Source: Sphingobacteriales bacterium JAD_PAG50586_3 (GTDB taxonomy: Bacteria > Bacteroidota > Bacteroidia > CAMBQF01). Taken from it: a DNA stretch of 64,000 nt. Of the stretch, positions 31,562-41,550 are shown one piece after another. The stretch's first letter is position 1, and every line of letters starts with the position of its first letter. The notes below the pieces were generated by a model that worked only from the letters and a program-made list of their open reading frames with translations, was not told the DNA's origin and ran no database searches. The position numbers and the translations under genes were made by a program. The stretch is from assembly GCA_023213195.1 (NCBI GenBank), contig CP096135.1, positions 1,816,616-1,880,615 of the forward strand, read 5' to 3'.

Positions 31562-32457
31562 TAATATGCACACACTATTTGGTACTGCGCAACACCATGT
31601 CCGCCAAAGCCACCAAGTCCGCCGGTAATGTTGCCAATTACATTGTTGGGCGATGCAAAGGGGCTGCCGTTGCTGCTGGTAGAGTTACCCAGCGAGTTTA
31701 AAAAGTCGTAATAGGGTTTATCTATAGTACACAGCCTAACCTGCACCGTATCGCCAACCCTAAAGTAACCATTATCGGGGTCTTCCGGTTCATCGGCAAG
31801 CAAATCTTCGCCATATTGGCTGGCCTGGTCAAAACCTACAGGAGCCTGCTGGCCTGCAAACAATGCGTTTTCAAAATAAAAATTGGTACGGAAGTAAGGC
31901 TGGTTCCGGTCGGGGTTTGCACTAACCCGGCGAGACATAATACGGTAGCCCCTAAGGTCAATGCCCGGGTCGGTAAAATATATCCACACAAAGCCCAGGC
32001 TGTCTTCATTTACCTGTGTTTTCCAACGTATGCTGTCTAGCTGCACAGCCGGAACAATAGTGGTAGTTGATGTTACCGTTTGCCCGTCTGCGGTTGCTGT
32101 AAGCGTATATGTTTTGCCTGCCTGCCCTATAACTGTTGGGTTAGATTTTACATAAGCAAAGCCTAAAACAGATTCAGCAGCTGATTGAAAGGTTAGCGTA
32201 TCTGTATTAGTACCGTCAGAAACCGTAACAATGCCATCAAATATAAAGCTGTTTATAAGCGATGCAGAATCAATAGGCTCAAAATAACCCGTGTTGCGAG
32301 ATAAGATGACGTACGGGCGTTCGCCCTCAAAAATATACCCTTCCACCACAATTTTAGGGTCGGGCTTGGGCAGGTCTACCGTAATTTCTTTTTCGCAGGC
32401 ATAGAACATAAATATGGCTGCAAAAGCAAATAATACTATGTGTTTAGGCGCTCTCAT
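31561..32457 (-). CDS. DUF4249 lipoprotein, copy 1 of tandem array
   Basis: 298 aa, intact. Lipoprotein signal ending FMFYAC at about residue 21, then EKEITVDLPKPDPKIVVEGYIFEGERPYVILSRNTGYFEPIDSASL and the family C-terminus. DUF4249 proteins are encoded beside TonB receptors in Bacteroidota and are thought to work with them, like SusD-type lipoproteins. Begins 5 bp after the receptor stop; followed by two more copies by TAATG coupling. Confidence 0.88.
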   Translation of the reverse strand: MRAPKHIVLFAFAAIFMFYACEKEITVDLPKPDPKIVVEGYIFEGERPYVILSRNTGYFEPIDSASLINSFIFDGIVTVSDGTNTDTLTFQSAAESVLGFAYVKSNPTVIGQAGKTYTLTATADGQTVTSTTTIVPAVQLDSIRWKTQVNEDSLGFVWIYFTDPGIDLRGYRIMSRRVSANPDRNQPYFRTNFYFENALFAGQQAPVGFDQASQYGEDLLADEPEDPDNGYFRVGDTVQVRLCTIDKPYYDFLNSLGNSTSSNGSPFASPNNVIGNITGGLGGFGGHGVAQYQIVCAY

Positions 32458-32462
32458 TTTTA

Positions 32463-34826
32463 TTAAAAGCTAAAGTTCCAGGTAATGGCGGGAATAATAG
32501 GGAATAACGATACCTGCCTTGCCGATAGCTTTACCTGCCCCTGGGTAATATCGCCCTCGGCGGCAAAGTATATAAAGTATGGGTTTTGGCGACTGTATAC
32601 GTTGTAAATAGATAGGTTCCAGGCCGATGTAAACTTCTCTGTCTTCTTGGCTGTCCAGTTTACAGATAAGTCCATGCGGTGGTAGGGCACCATCCGGAAC
32701 GCGTTGCGGGGGCCAAACTCGTTTACAATATTACCATCGTAAATATAGCGGCCGGTTTGCAGGGTTAAAGCATTGCCCGTAGAGTATACCCACACGGCAG
32801 AAACTGTCCATTTTGGGCTAAACTCGTGGGTTAAAATAAACTGTATATCGTGGCGGCGGTCGTAGCGGGCAAAATAAGGTTCGCCGTTGTTAATGTCTTT
32901 AAACTGACGCTGTGTCCACGATAAGGTGTAGCCAACCCAACCTGTTGTTTTACCCAGTGCTTTCTTCACAAAAAACTCAGCGCCATAAGCCCAGCCTTTA
33001 CCAAATACCAAAGAGTTATCCAGGTTATCGTTTAACGATGAACCCGGTACATAACCGTCTTCGTATTCAATTTGGTTAAGCATGTTTTTGTAGTACACCT
33101 CTACCGATGTTTCCCAGGTATTATCAGCAAAATTGCGGAACGCGCCCAACGAGTATTGGCTGCCTATTTGCGGCTTTACACGTTCGGTTGATGGGAACCA
33201 TAAATCGGTTGGTAATGATATAGAGGCTATGTTGGTTAAATGCAGGTATTGCAGGTTGCGGGTGTACGATGCCTTTATTGACATTTTAGAGTTGAAAGCA
33301 TACTTAAACGCAAGTCGTGGCTCCAAACCGCCGTATAACTTAATAGATTCGCCACGGCTATAGTTTACAGAATCTGTAGTGTAGCCCTAGCTGTCTTTAT
33401 AGTAACGGGTAAAGGGCCCAATTTGCTGAAAGCCCGAAAGGCGTAAACCTCCGCTTATAGAGAAGTTCTCGGTAACATCAAAATCATCACTTATGTAAAT
33501 AGCGCCTTCGTTTGCATACAGTGTTTCCGGTTCACCAAGGTTAAACTCTTGGTCTCCGGCGTAGGCATAAGCGTTGTTAGGGGTAAACTTATGGTACACA
33601 TAATTTACGCCAAACTTAACATTATGCCGCACATTGGGCACCCAGTTAAAGTCCATTTTGGCGTTATAGTCTCGTATGCCGGAATAAAATCCAAGTTTAA
33701 ACTCGGCCTGCGATGCATCAAAACTAAACTTGTAATCAGTAAATATTACCGACACGTTAGAGAATAGCTTATCGTTAAACACGTGGTTCCAACGGCCGGT
33801 TAGCGTAGCGTTGCCCCAGGCTATTTTGGTTTTAAACCCAAAATCCTGGTTAGAGAATGTAAACACATCTCTACCAAAATACCCGCTTAAAAACACACGG
33901 TCGCGGTCGCCAATTTGCCAGTTAAGCTTGGCATTTAAATCATAAAAATAGTAGCCCGAACCTTTAAACGGAGATGTATCCGGAATAAAGGGCTGTGCTA
34001 AAATATCAGCGTATGTTCTGCGCCCCGATACTATAAATGATGCCTTGTTCTTTTTAATAGGCCCTTGTAGCGTAAGGCGAGAGGCTATCATACCAATACC
34101 ACCATCGCCATGAAACTTCTGGTTGTTACCATCCTTCATGCTAATATCCAATACCGATGCCAAACGGCCACCATACTGCGCAGGCATACCGCCTTTTATC
34201 AGGTTGATGCTTTTTACCGCATCGCCATTAAAAACAGAGAAAAAGCCAAACAAGTGGCCCGCATTGTACACCGTAGCCTCGTCAAGCAAAATAAGGTTTT
34301 GGTCGGGCCCACCGCCACGCACATAAAAGCCGGCATTGCCTTCAGAGCCACCTTTAACCCCCGGCAGCAACTGTATGGTTTTAAGCACGTCAACCTCGCC
34401 CATAAACACCGGTATAGATTTTATAGTGTTTATATCCAGCTTTATTTGCCCCATGGTGGTTTTTGTAACGTTATCATCGTTACGCTCTCCGGTAATTTCT
34501 ACCGTTTTGGTAGTAATGGTTTTGGGGTTTAACGCAATGCTAATGCGTTGGTCTTTATCAAGGGTAACGGTTTGCTTATAGTCTTCGTAGCTCAGGTACG
34601 AAGCTACCAGACTATAGGTTCCTTTTTCTGATGTAACAGAGTAAAAACCGTATACATTGGTTGCTCCACCCTTGCTGTTTTCTTTAAGAATTACCGTAGC
34701 GCCAATAAGGGTTTCGCCGGTTTTGCCATCGGTAACGGTACCGCTAATGGTAAAGTTTTGGGCAAAAAGTGCGTTGGGCGCTTGTAATAGTACCAATAAA
34801 ATAAGGCCAACTAAGTATTTTGTCAT
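32463..34826 (-). CDS. TonB-dependent receptor with CarboxypepD_reg domain (in-frame stop)
   Basis: Outer-membrane active transporter, about 787 codons. Signal peptide (MTKYLVGLILLVLLQAPNALFAQ), carboxypeptidase-like domain (FTISGTVTDGKTGETLIGATVILKENSKGGATNVYGFYSV), plug (VDVLKTIQLLPGVKGGSEGNAGFYVRGGGPDQNLILLDEATVYNAGHLFGFFSVFN), and a beta-barrel ending in AITWNFSF with terminal Phe. A TAG (33389-33387) interrupts YYKDSxGYTTDSVNYSRGES in the same frame, within CTAGG; CCAGG would give Gln. Heads an operon with three DUF4249 lipoproteins. The ligand is unknown. Confidence 0.88.
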
Positions 34827-34946
34827 GCTATTTTGAACGATTGACGGGGGTTAATATTGTAAGGCGTGCAAAATTACTCTATAATACAATGCAAAGCCAT
34901 GGGCAAAAGCCTATAAGTACCAAAAATTAAGGGAAATATAACGCGG

Positions 34947-34976
34947 TTGGAGAATTTAGATAAAATTGTATCTTTG
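34947..34976 (+). promoter_or_regulatory. Promoter of tRNA-Pro
   Basis: TTG (34947-34949), 19 bp spacer, TATCTTTG (34969-34976): a full match to the Bacteroidota -33/-7 consensus, 25 bp before the tRNA. Confidence 0.75.
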
Positions 34977-35001
34977 CCGACCCTTAACGGGAAAGATTGT
35001 T

Positions 35002-35075
35002 CGGGACGTAGCGTAGCCTGGTATCGCGCCAGCATGGGGTGCTGGAGGTCGGAGGTTCAAATCCTCTCGTCCCGA
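35002..35075 (+). tRNA. tRNA-Pro (anticodon GGG)
   Basis: Cloverleaf: acceptor CGGGACG / CGTCCCG with discriminator A75; D-arm GCGT...GCGC (one T-G pair); anticodon stem CCAGC / GCTGG around loop ATGGGGT, giving anticodon GGG; T-arm GGAGG-TTCAAAT-CCTCT. CCA is not encoded. Closely resembles known tRNA-Pro genes. Confidence 0.95.
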
Positions 35076-35077
35076 CG

Positions 35078-35210
35078 ATAATACTTCAAAAGCCTTTCTG
35101 CAAAGCAGAGAGGCTTTTTGTTTTTGAGCTGTCGAAAGTTTGCTTTCGTAAGGCAATAAAAACAAAAAGTTAAGCTTACGAAGTAAGCCTAAAGGCTTTT
35201 GAGTATAATC
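35078..35210. repeat. Inverted repeat flanking the tRNA terminator
   Basis: AATACTTCAAAAGCCTTT (about 35079-35097) is matched by AAAGGCTTTTGAGTATAAT (about 35191-35209) in opposite orientation. Between them are the terminator and a second stem (TTGCTTTCGTAAG / CTTACGAAGTAAG, imperfect). No open frame. Confidence 0.5.
35087..35120 (+). terminator. Terminator after tRNA-Pro
   Basis: AAAAGCCTTTCTGC-aaa-GCAGAGAGGCTTTTT, starting 12 bp past the tRNA. One mismatch in a 14-bp stem. Confidence 0.85.
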
Positions 35211-35313
35211 AGCCTCCCCTGCGGAGGATCAACGCAGTTAATCCTCTTTAAAACAATCAATATTTTGTTATTTTAGCCCGCGTGCAGAAAGAGTAATCTA
35301 TAACTGTTTCAGA

Positions 35314-35553
35314 ATGGAAAGTATTAGAATAACAAAAGATAATATTGATAACTGGCCTAAGTTTAAAGCATTGTATGATACAGGAAAGATAAAGTTTGAT
35401 TCAAAAGGACGATTGAGATATTTGCATGGTGCACCTGTTGGTGATTTAATTTTGATTAGGGTTAATAAAGACGGTACACCTACTTATAAAGAAGGTGGTT
35501 CGGAATGTTTTGACCCGGGAAGCCAAAATGCAAAAGATTTTATTTGGCCTTAA
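35314..35553 (+). CDS. Small protein of unknown function
   Basis: 79 aa, no signal peptide, mixed charge (ITKDNIDNWPKFKALYDTGKIKFDSKGRLRYLHGAPVGDLILIRVNKDG). The base composition is more AT-rich than its neighbours. No family recognised; the preceding tRNA and repeats make an insertion plausible. Confidence 0.55.
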   Translation: MESIRITKDNIDNWPKFKALYDTGKIKFDSKGRLRYLHGAPVGDLILIRVNKDGTPTYKEGGSECFDPGSQNAKDFIWP

Positions 35554-35583
35554 AGCACTTGAACATATTAAATAGAAAATAGT

Positions 35584-36141
35584 ATGACAAACAAACTATC
35601 ACCCGAACAACAAGAAGCGCTGCATAAAGTATTAAAAGCCCGTTTTGATAAGCATACAGAACGCCATAAAGGCATCAAATGGGACGATGTGCAGGCTAGG
35701 TTAGAAGCCAAACCCGAAAAGCTATGGAGCCTTGATGCTATGGAAGAAACCGGCGGAGAACCCGATGTTGTTGGCTTTGATAAAAAATCAGCAGAGTTTA
35801 TCTTTTTTGATTGTGCTGCCGAAAGCCCCAAAGGCCGCCGCAGTATATGTTACGACCATCAGGCGCTTGAATCGCGTAAAGAGAATAAACCCGCCAATAG
35901 CGCCATAGGTATGGCAAATGATATGGGCATTAATATATTGACAGAAGAGCAATACCGCGAGTTGCAGCAGTTGGGCGAGTTTGACTTAAAAACATCGAGC
36001 TGGATAGAAACCCCTGCCAACATAAGGAAACTGAAAGGAGCCCTGTTTGCCGACCGCCGCTACGATACTGTTTTTGTATACCACAACGGTGCAGAATCGT
36101 ATTATGCTGCCCGCGCTTTCCGTGGTTCATTAAGGGTATAG
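35584..36141 (+). CDS. DUF4256 domain-containing protein
   Basis: 185 aa, intact. Matches the DUF4256 family throughout: LKARFDKHTERHKGIKWDDVQARLEAKPEKLWSLDAMEETGGEPDVVGFDKKSAEFIFFDCAAESPKGRRSICYD... and ending YDTVFVYHNGAESYYAARAFRGSLRV. Cytoplasmic, function unknown. Convergent with the AAA+ gene, 6 bp apart. Confidence 0.88.
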   Translation: MTNKLSPEQQEALHKVLKARFDKHTERHKGIKWDDVQARLEAKPEKLWSLDAMEETGGEPDVVGFDKKSAEFIFFDCAAESPKGRRSICYDHQALESRKENKPANSAIGMANDMGINILTEEQYRELQQLGEFDLKTSSWIETPANIRKLKGALFADRRYDTVFVYHNGAESYYAARAFRGSLRV

Positions 36142-36147
36142 TGCTAA

Positions 36148-38781
36148 CTACCTGCTTCCAGACCTAAATCCTAACCTTGCCCCGCTATCTTTTATCACAA
36201 ACTCCTTGACATCATCTAGCGTTAGGGTTATAAGCATTTCAGGGGTACGCTCTGCCGATGGTATAGCGGCCAAACGTAAGTGTTGGTTACGTACGGCCTC
36301 GTTTACCATGTTGCGCACGGTACGCCCATTGCCAAAAAACTTATCGCGGTTATCGTAAAGCTCTTGCAGGTACTTTTTAATGTGGGTTACCGCTTCTGCA
36401 TTAGGTGCTAAATCTTCTTTTTTAAATAGTTCAGCAGCTATGTTATACAGTTGCTCCACAGTATAGTCTTTAAACTCATATACCTTGTCAAACCTCGATT
36501 TTAAGCCGGGGTTCGATTCAAGGAAGATTTTCATATTATCAGTATAACCCGCTACAATAACAGCAAATTTGCCGCGCAGGTCTTCCATCTTTTTCAGCAA
36601 GGTTTCAATGGCTTCGCTGCCAAAATCATTCCCTCCACGCGATAGGGCATAAGCCTCATCAATAAACAAAATACCACTTTGGGCTTCATCTATTTTTTGT
36701 TGCGTTTTTATGGCGGTTTGTCCTACAAAAGCGGCTACCAGCCCTTCGCGGTCGGTTTCTACCAAATGGCCCCGCTCTAACAAGCCCAAGCCTTTGTATA
36801 TTTTGGCAATAATGCGGGCAACGGTTGTTTTACCTGTGCCGGGGTTGCCGGTAAATACCGCGTGTAATGATATGCGGTTGGTAACATCCTTTCCGGTTTC
36901 GCGGTAAAAACGCACCAAGCGAACTAACTCGTCTATCTCTTTCTTAACTTCCTCAAGCCCTGTTAGGTTATGCAGCTCGGCCAGTGCCTCGGCCAGTTGC
37001 GGCTCATCAATCTTAATCTCAACCTGCGGCTTTTTAACATCGTGAAACACCTTTTGCAGGTCTTCTACTGTAATCTCTTTAAGCTGGTCTTCGGTAAGGC
37101 TTTCTAAATTGCCATGCTGTATTAGGCGTAAGCCTAAATCAAGCTTAGACTGGTCTATAACCCCCACAACATAGCGTGCATTGCCAAACTGGCGGTTGCG
37201 GTTGCGGTAAGCCTCTGTAAGCTTAAGCTCCATATAACCTTTGGCATCGTCGTTAAAAGTAACAGCGTTTTTATCGGCATACTGCATAGCAATAGCCAAC
37301 AGTTCTGTTGGGGTATAATCGGGGAAACTGTAATACTGGTTAAACCGCGATTTAAGGCCGGGGTTAGAGTTTAAGAAGGTCTCCATCTCGGCAGGATAGC
37401 CAGCTACCATAATGGCAATATCGCCGGGGCCATCGCTCATTTCTTTTATTAAGATCTCTATTGCTTCTTTTCCATAGTCTTTCGTGTCGTTTTGGTCGCG
37501 AGACAGGGCATACGCCTCATCAATAAACAAAATACCGCCACGGGCCTGCTCTATGGCATCTTTAACTTTGGGCGCTGTTTGGCCTATAAACTCCCCAATA
37601 AGGTCAGAGCGGTCAACCTCGTAAACGTGGCCTTTGCTCAATAACCCCATCGACTTATAAATCTTAGCCAAATATTGCACCACAGTAGTTTTACCGGTGC
37701 CGGGGTTGCCGGTAAATACAGAGTGCAGGTTAATGCGCGACGAGTCTTTAAAACCCCGCTCGTTACGTAATTTTATAAAGTTGAGGTAATTCACATAATC
37801 GTGAATTTTCTTCTTCATCTCTTCCAGACCTATCAGCGAGTTAAACTCAATTAACAGGTCTTCCAGCTTATGTTCAGTTTCTCCGGTCTGGGCAATTTCG
37901 TGCTCATCCATTAAAAATGGGTTGCCGGCCTTATAAATTTTTACTTCGCCCTCTTCGTGCTCCTCATCTACATCAAAAGGTACTATGGCCAGTAGTTGGT
38001 CCATAAATACTACCTCTACGGTGTAGCGCTCATCTACCCATGTACCGGGAATATCGCTACCCCAACCGGTGGTGTAGCTAAAGGTTTGCCCCTCGCTATT
38101 ATCGGGCACATTATTATTTATACTGGTTGATGCCTTTAGCTGGTGGGCATCATCATAAAAATTAAAAAACAACTCGCAGTAGTACGATTTTATCTGCTTA
38201 TTCTGTATGTTGAATTCAATCCATACATACCGCGTGTCTGCCTTGCTAAACTGGTTAAGGTACACACGTTTGCCCTTTTCTATCCCCTCAAAATTGCCTT
38301 CGTACAGTTTTATGTTTTGTATTTCAAAATAGGGGTTATAATCGGGCGATACTCCGCCACCGTCTTCTATAAAAAACTTCGCATTGCCAATGGCTTCGCC
38401 ATCTACATACGCTTCCCAAATATAATCGCCGCGGCGCCAAAAAGTACCTTGCACCTCCATGCCCCAGCCATCGCGGAAATAAACAATGTTTTCTTCTTTG
38501 GTTACTTTTTTAGATAAATCAAGGCTGCACAATTCGCGGCGCTTGTTGCCGGGCTCTAGCTGAAAGCCCTTTACGGTAATATTAATATCCCAATCCTCTT
38601 CGTCAAAAAGCTTGTTATACAACGATACTTCAAAGTACATATAGGTTGTCTCCGTGTTTTCAAACACCTGGCGGTATTTTTTACCACCGTATGCCATCCA
38701 CTCGTTAGAAGAGTAAACCTTTATCTCTTTAAACTTAAAGTTGTTCCGTATTTCGTCTTTTTTTCCCCAGCCAAATTTCAT
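36148..38781 (-). CDS. Double CbbX/SpoVK-type AAA+ ATPase with duplicated N-terminal beta domains
   Basis: 877 aa, intact. Two N-terminal domains of ~125 residues (about 14-138 and 150-272) look like duplicates: each begins (F)(K/E)I..(I/K)KVY..., has an aromatic-rich beta pattern and a ...GWG....GTW/F.... turn before its end. Two AAA+ modules of the CbbX family follow: Walker A GNPGTGKT at 358-365 and 645-652, Walker B GILFIDEA at 416-423 and 703-710, each with ALSR and sensor/arginine-finger segments (NPGLKSRF). CbbX relatives remodel Rubisco or other complexes; the partner here is unknown. The duplicated beta domains may recognise the substrate. A minus-strand TATCTTTG box lies at 38815-38808. 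Confidence 0.85.
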   Translation of the reverse strand: MKFGWGKKDEIRNNFKFKEIKVYSSNEWMAYGGKKYRQVFENTETTYMYFEVSLYNKLFDEEDWDINITVKGFQLEPGNKRRELCSLDLSKKVTKEENIVYFRDGWGMEVQGTFWRRGDYIWEAYVDGEAIGNAKFFIEDGGGVSPDYNPYFEIQNIKLYEGNFEGIEKGKRVYLNQFSKADTRYVWIEFNIQNKQIKSYYCELFFNFYDDAHQLKASTSINNNVPDNSEGQTFSYTTGWGSDIPGTWVDERYTVEVVFMDQLLAIVPFDVDEEHEEGEVKIYKAGNPFLMDEHEIAQTGETEHKLEDLLIEFNSLIGLEEMKKKIHDYVNYLNFIKLRNERGFKDSSRINLHSVFTGNPGTGKTTVVQYLAKIYKSMGLLSKGHVYEVDRSDLIGEFIGQTAPKVKDAIEQARGGILFIDEAYALSRDQNDTKDYGKEAIEILIKEMSDGPGDIAIMVAGYPAEMETFLNSNPGLKSRFNQYYSFPDYTPTELLAIAMQYADKNAVTFNDDAKGYMELKLTEAYRNRNRQFGNARYVVGVIDQSKLDLGLRLIQHGNLESLTEDQLKEITVEDLQKVFHDVKKPQVEIKIDEPQLAEALAELHNLTGLEEVKKEIDELVRLVRFYRETGKDVTNRISLHAVFTGNPGTGKTTVARIIAKIYKGLGLLERGHLVETDREGLVAAFVGQTAIKTQQKIDEAQSGILFIDEAYALSRGGNDFGSEAIETLLKKMEDLRGKFAVIVAGYTDNMKIFLESNPGLKSRFDKVYEFKDYTVEQLYNIAAELFKKEDLAPNAEAVTHIKKYLQELYDNRDKFFGNGRTVRNMVNEAVRNQHLRLAAIPSAERTPEMLITLTLDDVKEFVIKDSGARLGFRSGSR

Positions 38782-38900
38782 ACTGCAATATATATTCTAT
38801 TATAACACAAAGATACTAAATAGGGTTTAACCTAATTTCTATTACATGCTGATATAAATATGGCTTAAAATACCTTCATTTGCACATAATACCGTTTGTT

Positions 38901-39155
38901 ATGGCACGCATTAAAGTAGACCTTCACGATATATACAACAACAGCAAGGCTATAGACAAAGCCCTGAACGATGCTTTTGAAAAAGCCATTGAGTGTAAAA
39001 TACGCGAAATTGAGATTATTCCCGGCAAAGGCAGTGGGCAGCTGCGCAAAAAGGTAGAGCGTTTTTTACAACTGCCCCATATTAAACCATCTTACCACCG
39101 AATAGAAAACGACAGCAAAAACTTTGGAAGGCTGTTTGTGTACTTTAAATTTTAA
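38901..39155 (+). CDS. Small Smr-domain protein
   Basis: Start chosen at ATG 38901 (MARIKVDLHDIY); an upstream frame from 38880 adds a non-conserved start. 84 aa, essentially a single Smr (small MutS-related) domain: VDLHDIYNNSKAIDKALNDAFEKAIECKIREIEIIPGKGSGQLRKKVERFLQ, with the LH and GxGxG-like signatures. Smr domains are nucleases or nucleic-acid binders; this minimal form lacks other domains. Confidence 0.85.
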   Translation: MARIKVDLHDIYNNSKAIDKALNDAFEKAIECKIREIEIIPGKGSGQLRKKVERFLQLPHIKPSYHRIENDSKNFGRLFVYFKF

Positions 39156-39156
39156 A

Positions 39157-39185
39157 TAAAAAGCCCACAGGTTAACCGTGGGCTC
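39157..39185 (-). terminator. Terminator of the zinc-ribbon/SPFH operon
   Basis: Stem AGCCCAC / GTGGGCT (39162-39168 and 39178-39184) with T5 on the minus strand. Lies 25 bp beyond the minus-strand stop, and could also end the convergent Smr gene less efficiently. Confidence 0.8.
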
Positions 39186-39209
39186 TAAAGAAATACAGCT
39201 ATTATTTGG

Positions 39210-40329
39210 CTAGTTTCCGGCCTGTGTAGCCCAATAAATGCCAAATATTATAAGCAGGGCTAATAATACCGCCAGTATAATTTTAATGGCGCTATAAGGC
39301 TGTTGCCCTTGTACTTTACCTGTTTGGCCGTTTACCAAAAAGTAATACATCTTTTCTTTGTAGGGCACAACGCTTATCCAAATAGGGAGCAGCGCATGCT
39401 TAAACTTTACGTTAGAATAGTTGCTTTGGTGGCGGGTAATACGTTGGTGGTCGCCGCCAATATCTCGGTTAATCGTGTTCTCAATAACAGGCCACATTTT
39501 GTTTTTGCCTGATTCAAAACCTGCCTTTAGCTCTATGTTATACATCTCGGCCACAAAACCCGCTATATAGCTGTCGTTGTAAGGCACAAGACCTGTGCTA
39601 TCCCAAGCGGTCAAGGTTATTGGCTACATCAACAGGCAATGTGCTGGATGCTGTAACCATTAAATCGTCAAAGTTATTATCAACCGCGCCACTAACCGGC
39701 CACCAGTTGGTACGGGTAACCTGGCGGGTGCGCACCACACTTTTACCATTTTCAGTAGCAGTATAGGTTTCGGTAGTAACATAATCTATACCGCGCTGGC
39801 CTATATACTGCGTATGCACATCAGTATCAAAACTCCAATAGGGAATGTACATGCCCTTAACCTTATCGTGGTTCTTTGTCAGCTTTAAAAAAGCATCGGG
39901 TGCAAACCATTGGTTTTTGGCATAGCTTTTAAAACTTTCAATGGCCTTGTTTTGGTCTATAATAAACGGTATAAGCGATTTTGGCTTAATAACGCTGGCA
40001 GCCTGCCCACCGCCTGTAACCACCAACGGTGCAGTACAAAACGGGCAGCTAGATGCTGCTGTTTTACCATCGTAAGTAGTAGATGCCCCGCACGAGTTGC
40101 ATTTTAAAACCTGTACGGTATATTTCTCTGCATCGTTTACATGCTCATAGTCAAAATAATCAAGCTCTTCTATCTCTTTAAACTCCTCTTCGGCGTGCGT
40201 TATTTCGTTGGTAGTGCCACAATATTGGCATGCTAGGCTTTTTGTGCCGGGTGCAAAGGTTAAAGATGCAGCGCAGTTTTTACACTTTAGCGTGTTATTT
40301 ACCTCGGCAGTTTTTTCGTCAAAATTCAT
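39210..40329 (-). CDS. Zinc-ribbon protein with C-terminal membrane anchor (frameshift)
   Basis: About 372 aa. Two CxxC zinc ribbons at the N-terminus (CKNCAASLTFAPGTKSLACQYCG and CNSCGASTTYDGKTAASSCPFC), a ~220-residue beta domain, and a final hydrophobic helix (IKIILAVLLALLIIFGIYWATQ). Resembles the TFIIB-type zinc-ribbon proteins found with YdjI-like SPFH proteins. The frame shifts near 39598-39614; removing one T in CCTTGACC gives ANNLTAWDSTGLV. Lies 12 bp downstream of the SPFH gene, so the pair probably forms a membrane-associated complex. Confidence 0.8.
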
Positions 40330-40341
40330 TGGTAGGTTTAA

Positions 40342-41439
40342 TTAAATAGCCGGGGGTGGGGGAGGAGGAACACTGGTAAACACATTGGCAAAATCAGCCA
40401 CGGTAGATGCTTTTGCCCAGTCGGCCATGCCGGTTTTCCAAACCATTGTGTCTTGTTTTACCTCGCCACTTTCTACAAGGGCAGGCAGTTGTTCTGCACC
40501 AAATGGGCCTTTACGCTCGCCATTTACCGCAAAGTAGTATTGGGCAACAGGTGGGGGCATAGTATTACCGCCGCCATTGTTTTGTTGCGTGTTTAGTGAG
40601 TTGGTCATAACGTTGCCTATAGCCATACCCGATGCTATACCGGCGCCAATGCCTGCTGCGCCACCCTCGTTACCTGCTGCAATTTCAATGCTTTTAGCGG
40701 CTTTCATTTGGGCCAGCTTTTGCATATCTACCTTGTTAAGGCGAGAGTATTCAAATATCTCTTTCTTAAGCTCATCTGGCATTGATACATTCTCTACCAA
40801 AAAGTTGGTAAGCTTAATGCCGTAGCCTTCTAAATCAGGATTAATGCGCTCTAAACCCAGTTTAGAAATTTCGTCAAGGTTAGATGCTATGCGGTCTATT
40901 GTAATGCCCGATTCGCCCAGCATATCTGTAAAACGGGTAACCACAATGCTGCGTAACTGGCCAAAAACACCCTCGGTAGTAAAGTTGGGGTTTGTACCGG
41001 CTACTTCTTTAAAAAACTTGCCACCATCTATAACCTGAAAGCCAAACACACCAAAGGCGCGCAGTTCAATCATACCAAAGCGGTCGTCGTTTAATGTAAT
41101 AGGGTTTAACGTACCCCATTTTTGCCCAATAAACTGCTTGGTGCTAACGTAGTATACATCAACTTTAAAAGGGCTTTCAAAACCATACTTCCAACCGCGC
41201 AGGGTAGATAGTATGGGCATATTTTGTGTGGTAAGGGTATGGGTGCCGGGCTTGTATGTATCTGCCAGTACACCTTCATTTAAAAACAGCGCTTCCTGCG
41301 ATTCGCGAACCACAAGTTTGCCATTCATTTTAATCTCATTGTTATAGCGCGGAAACTTGTAGATTATCGTATCGTGCGTAGCATCTACCCACTCAATAAT
41401 ATCAATAAACTCTCCTCTTAACTTATCAAAAATTCCCAT
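40342..41439 (-). CDS. SPFH (YdjI-like) protein with GYF_2 domain
   Basis: 365 aa, intact. N-terminal SPFH/virion-core-like domain (FIDIIEWVDATHDTIIYKFPRYNNEIKMNGKLVVRESQEALFLNEGVLADTYKPGTHTL), an Ala/Gly-rich linker (about residues 245-285), then a C-terminal GYF_2/DUF4339 domain (YYFAVNGERKGPFGAEQLPALVESGEVKQDTMVWKTGMADWAKA). Members of this family act in membrane-stress or cell-envelope microdomains with a zinc-ribbon partner, as encoded next here. Ends in a proline run. Confidence 0.88.
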   Translation of the reverse strand: MGIFDKLRGEFIDIIEWVDATHDTIIYKFPRYNNEIKMNGKLVVRESQEALFLNEGVLADTYKPGTHTLTTQNMPILSTLRGWKYGFESPFKVDVYYVSTKQFIGQKWGTLNPITLNDDRFGMIELRAFGVFGFQVIDGGKFFKEVAGTNPNFTTEGVFGQLRSIVVTRFTDMLGESGITIDRIASNLDEISKLGLERINPDLEGYGIKLTNFLVENVSMPDELKKEIFEYSRLNKVDMQKLAQMKAAKSIEIAAGNEGGAAGIGAGIASGMAIGNVMTNSLNTQQNNGGGNTMPPPVAQYYFAVNGERKGPFGAEQLPALVESGEVKQDTMVWKTGMADWAKASTVADFANVFTSVPPPPPPAI

Positions 41440-41550
41440 TGTGTTTTTTGTTTCTTAATATGTAGTAATAATGGCGATGAAATTACATAAAATATCGAAA
41501 ATAAAAAGCCGCATTGAATAAACAATACGGCTTAATGAATAAGTGCATAA

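Noticed and set aside
34956..35165. 69-aa ORF on the minus strand
   Set aside because: It lies across tRNA-Pro and its promoter; reading is a shadow of the tRNA.
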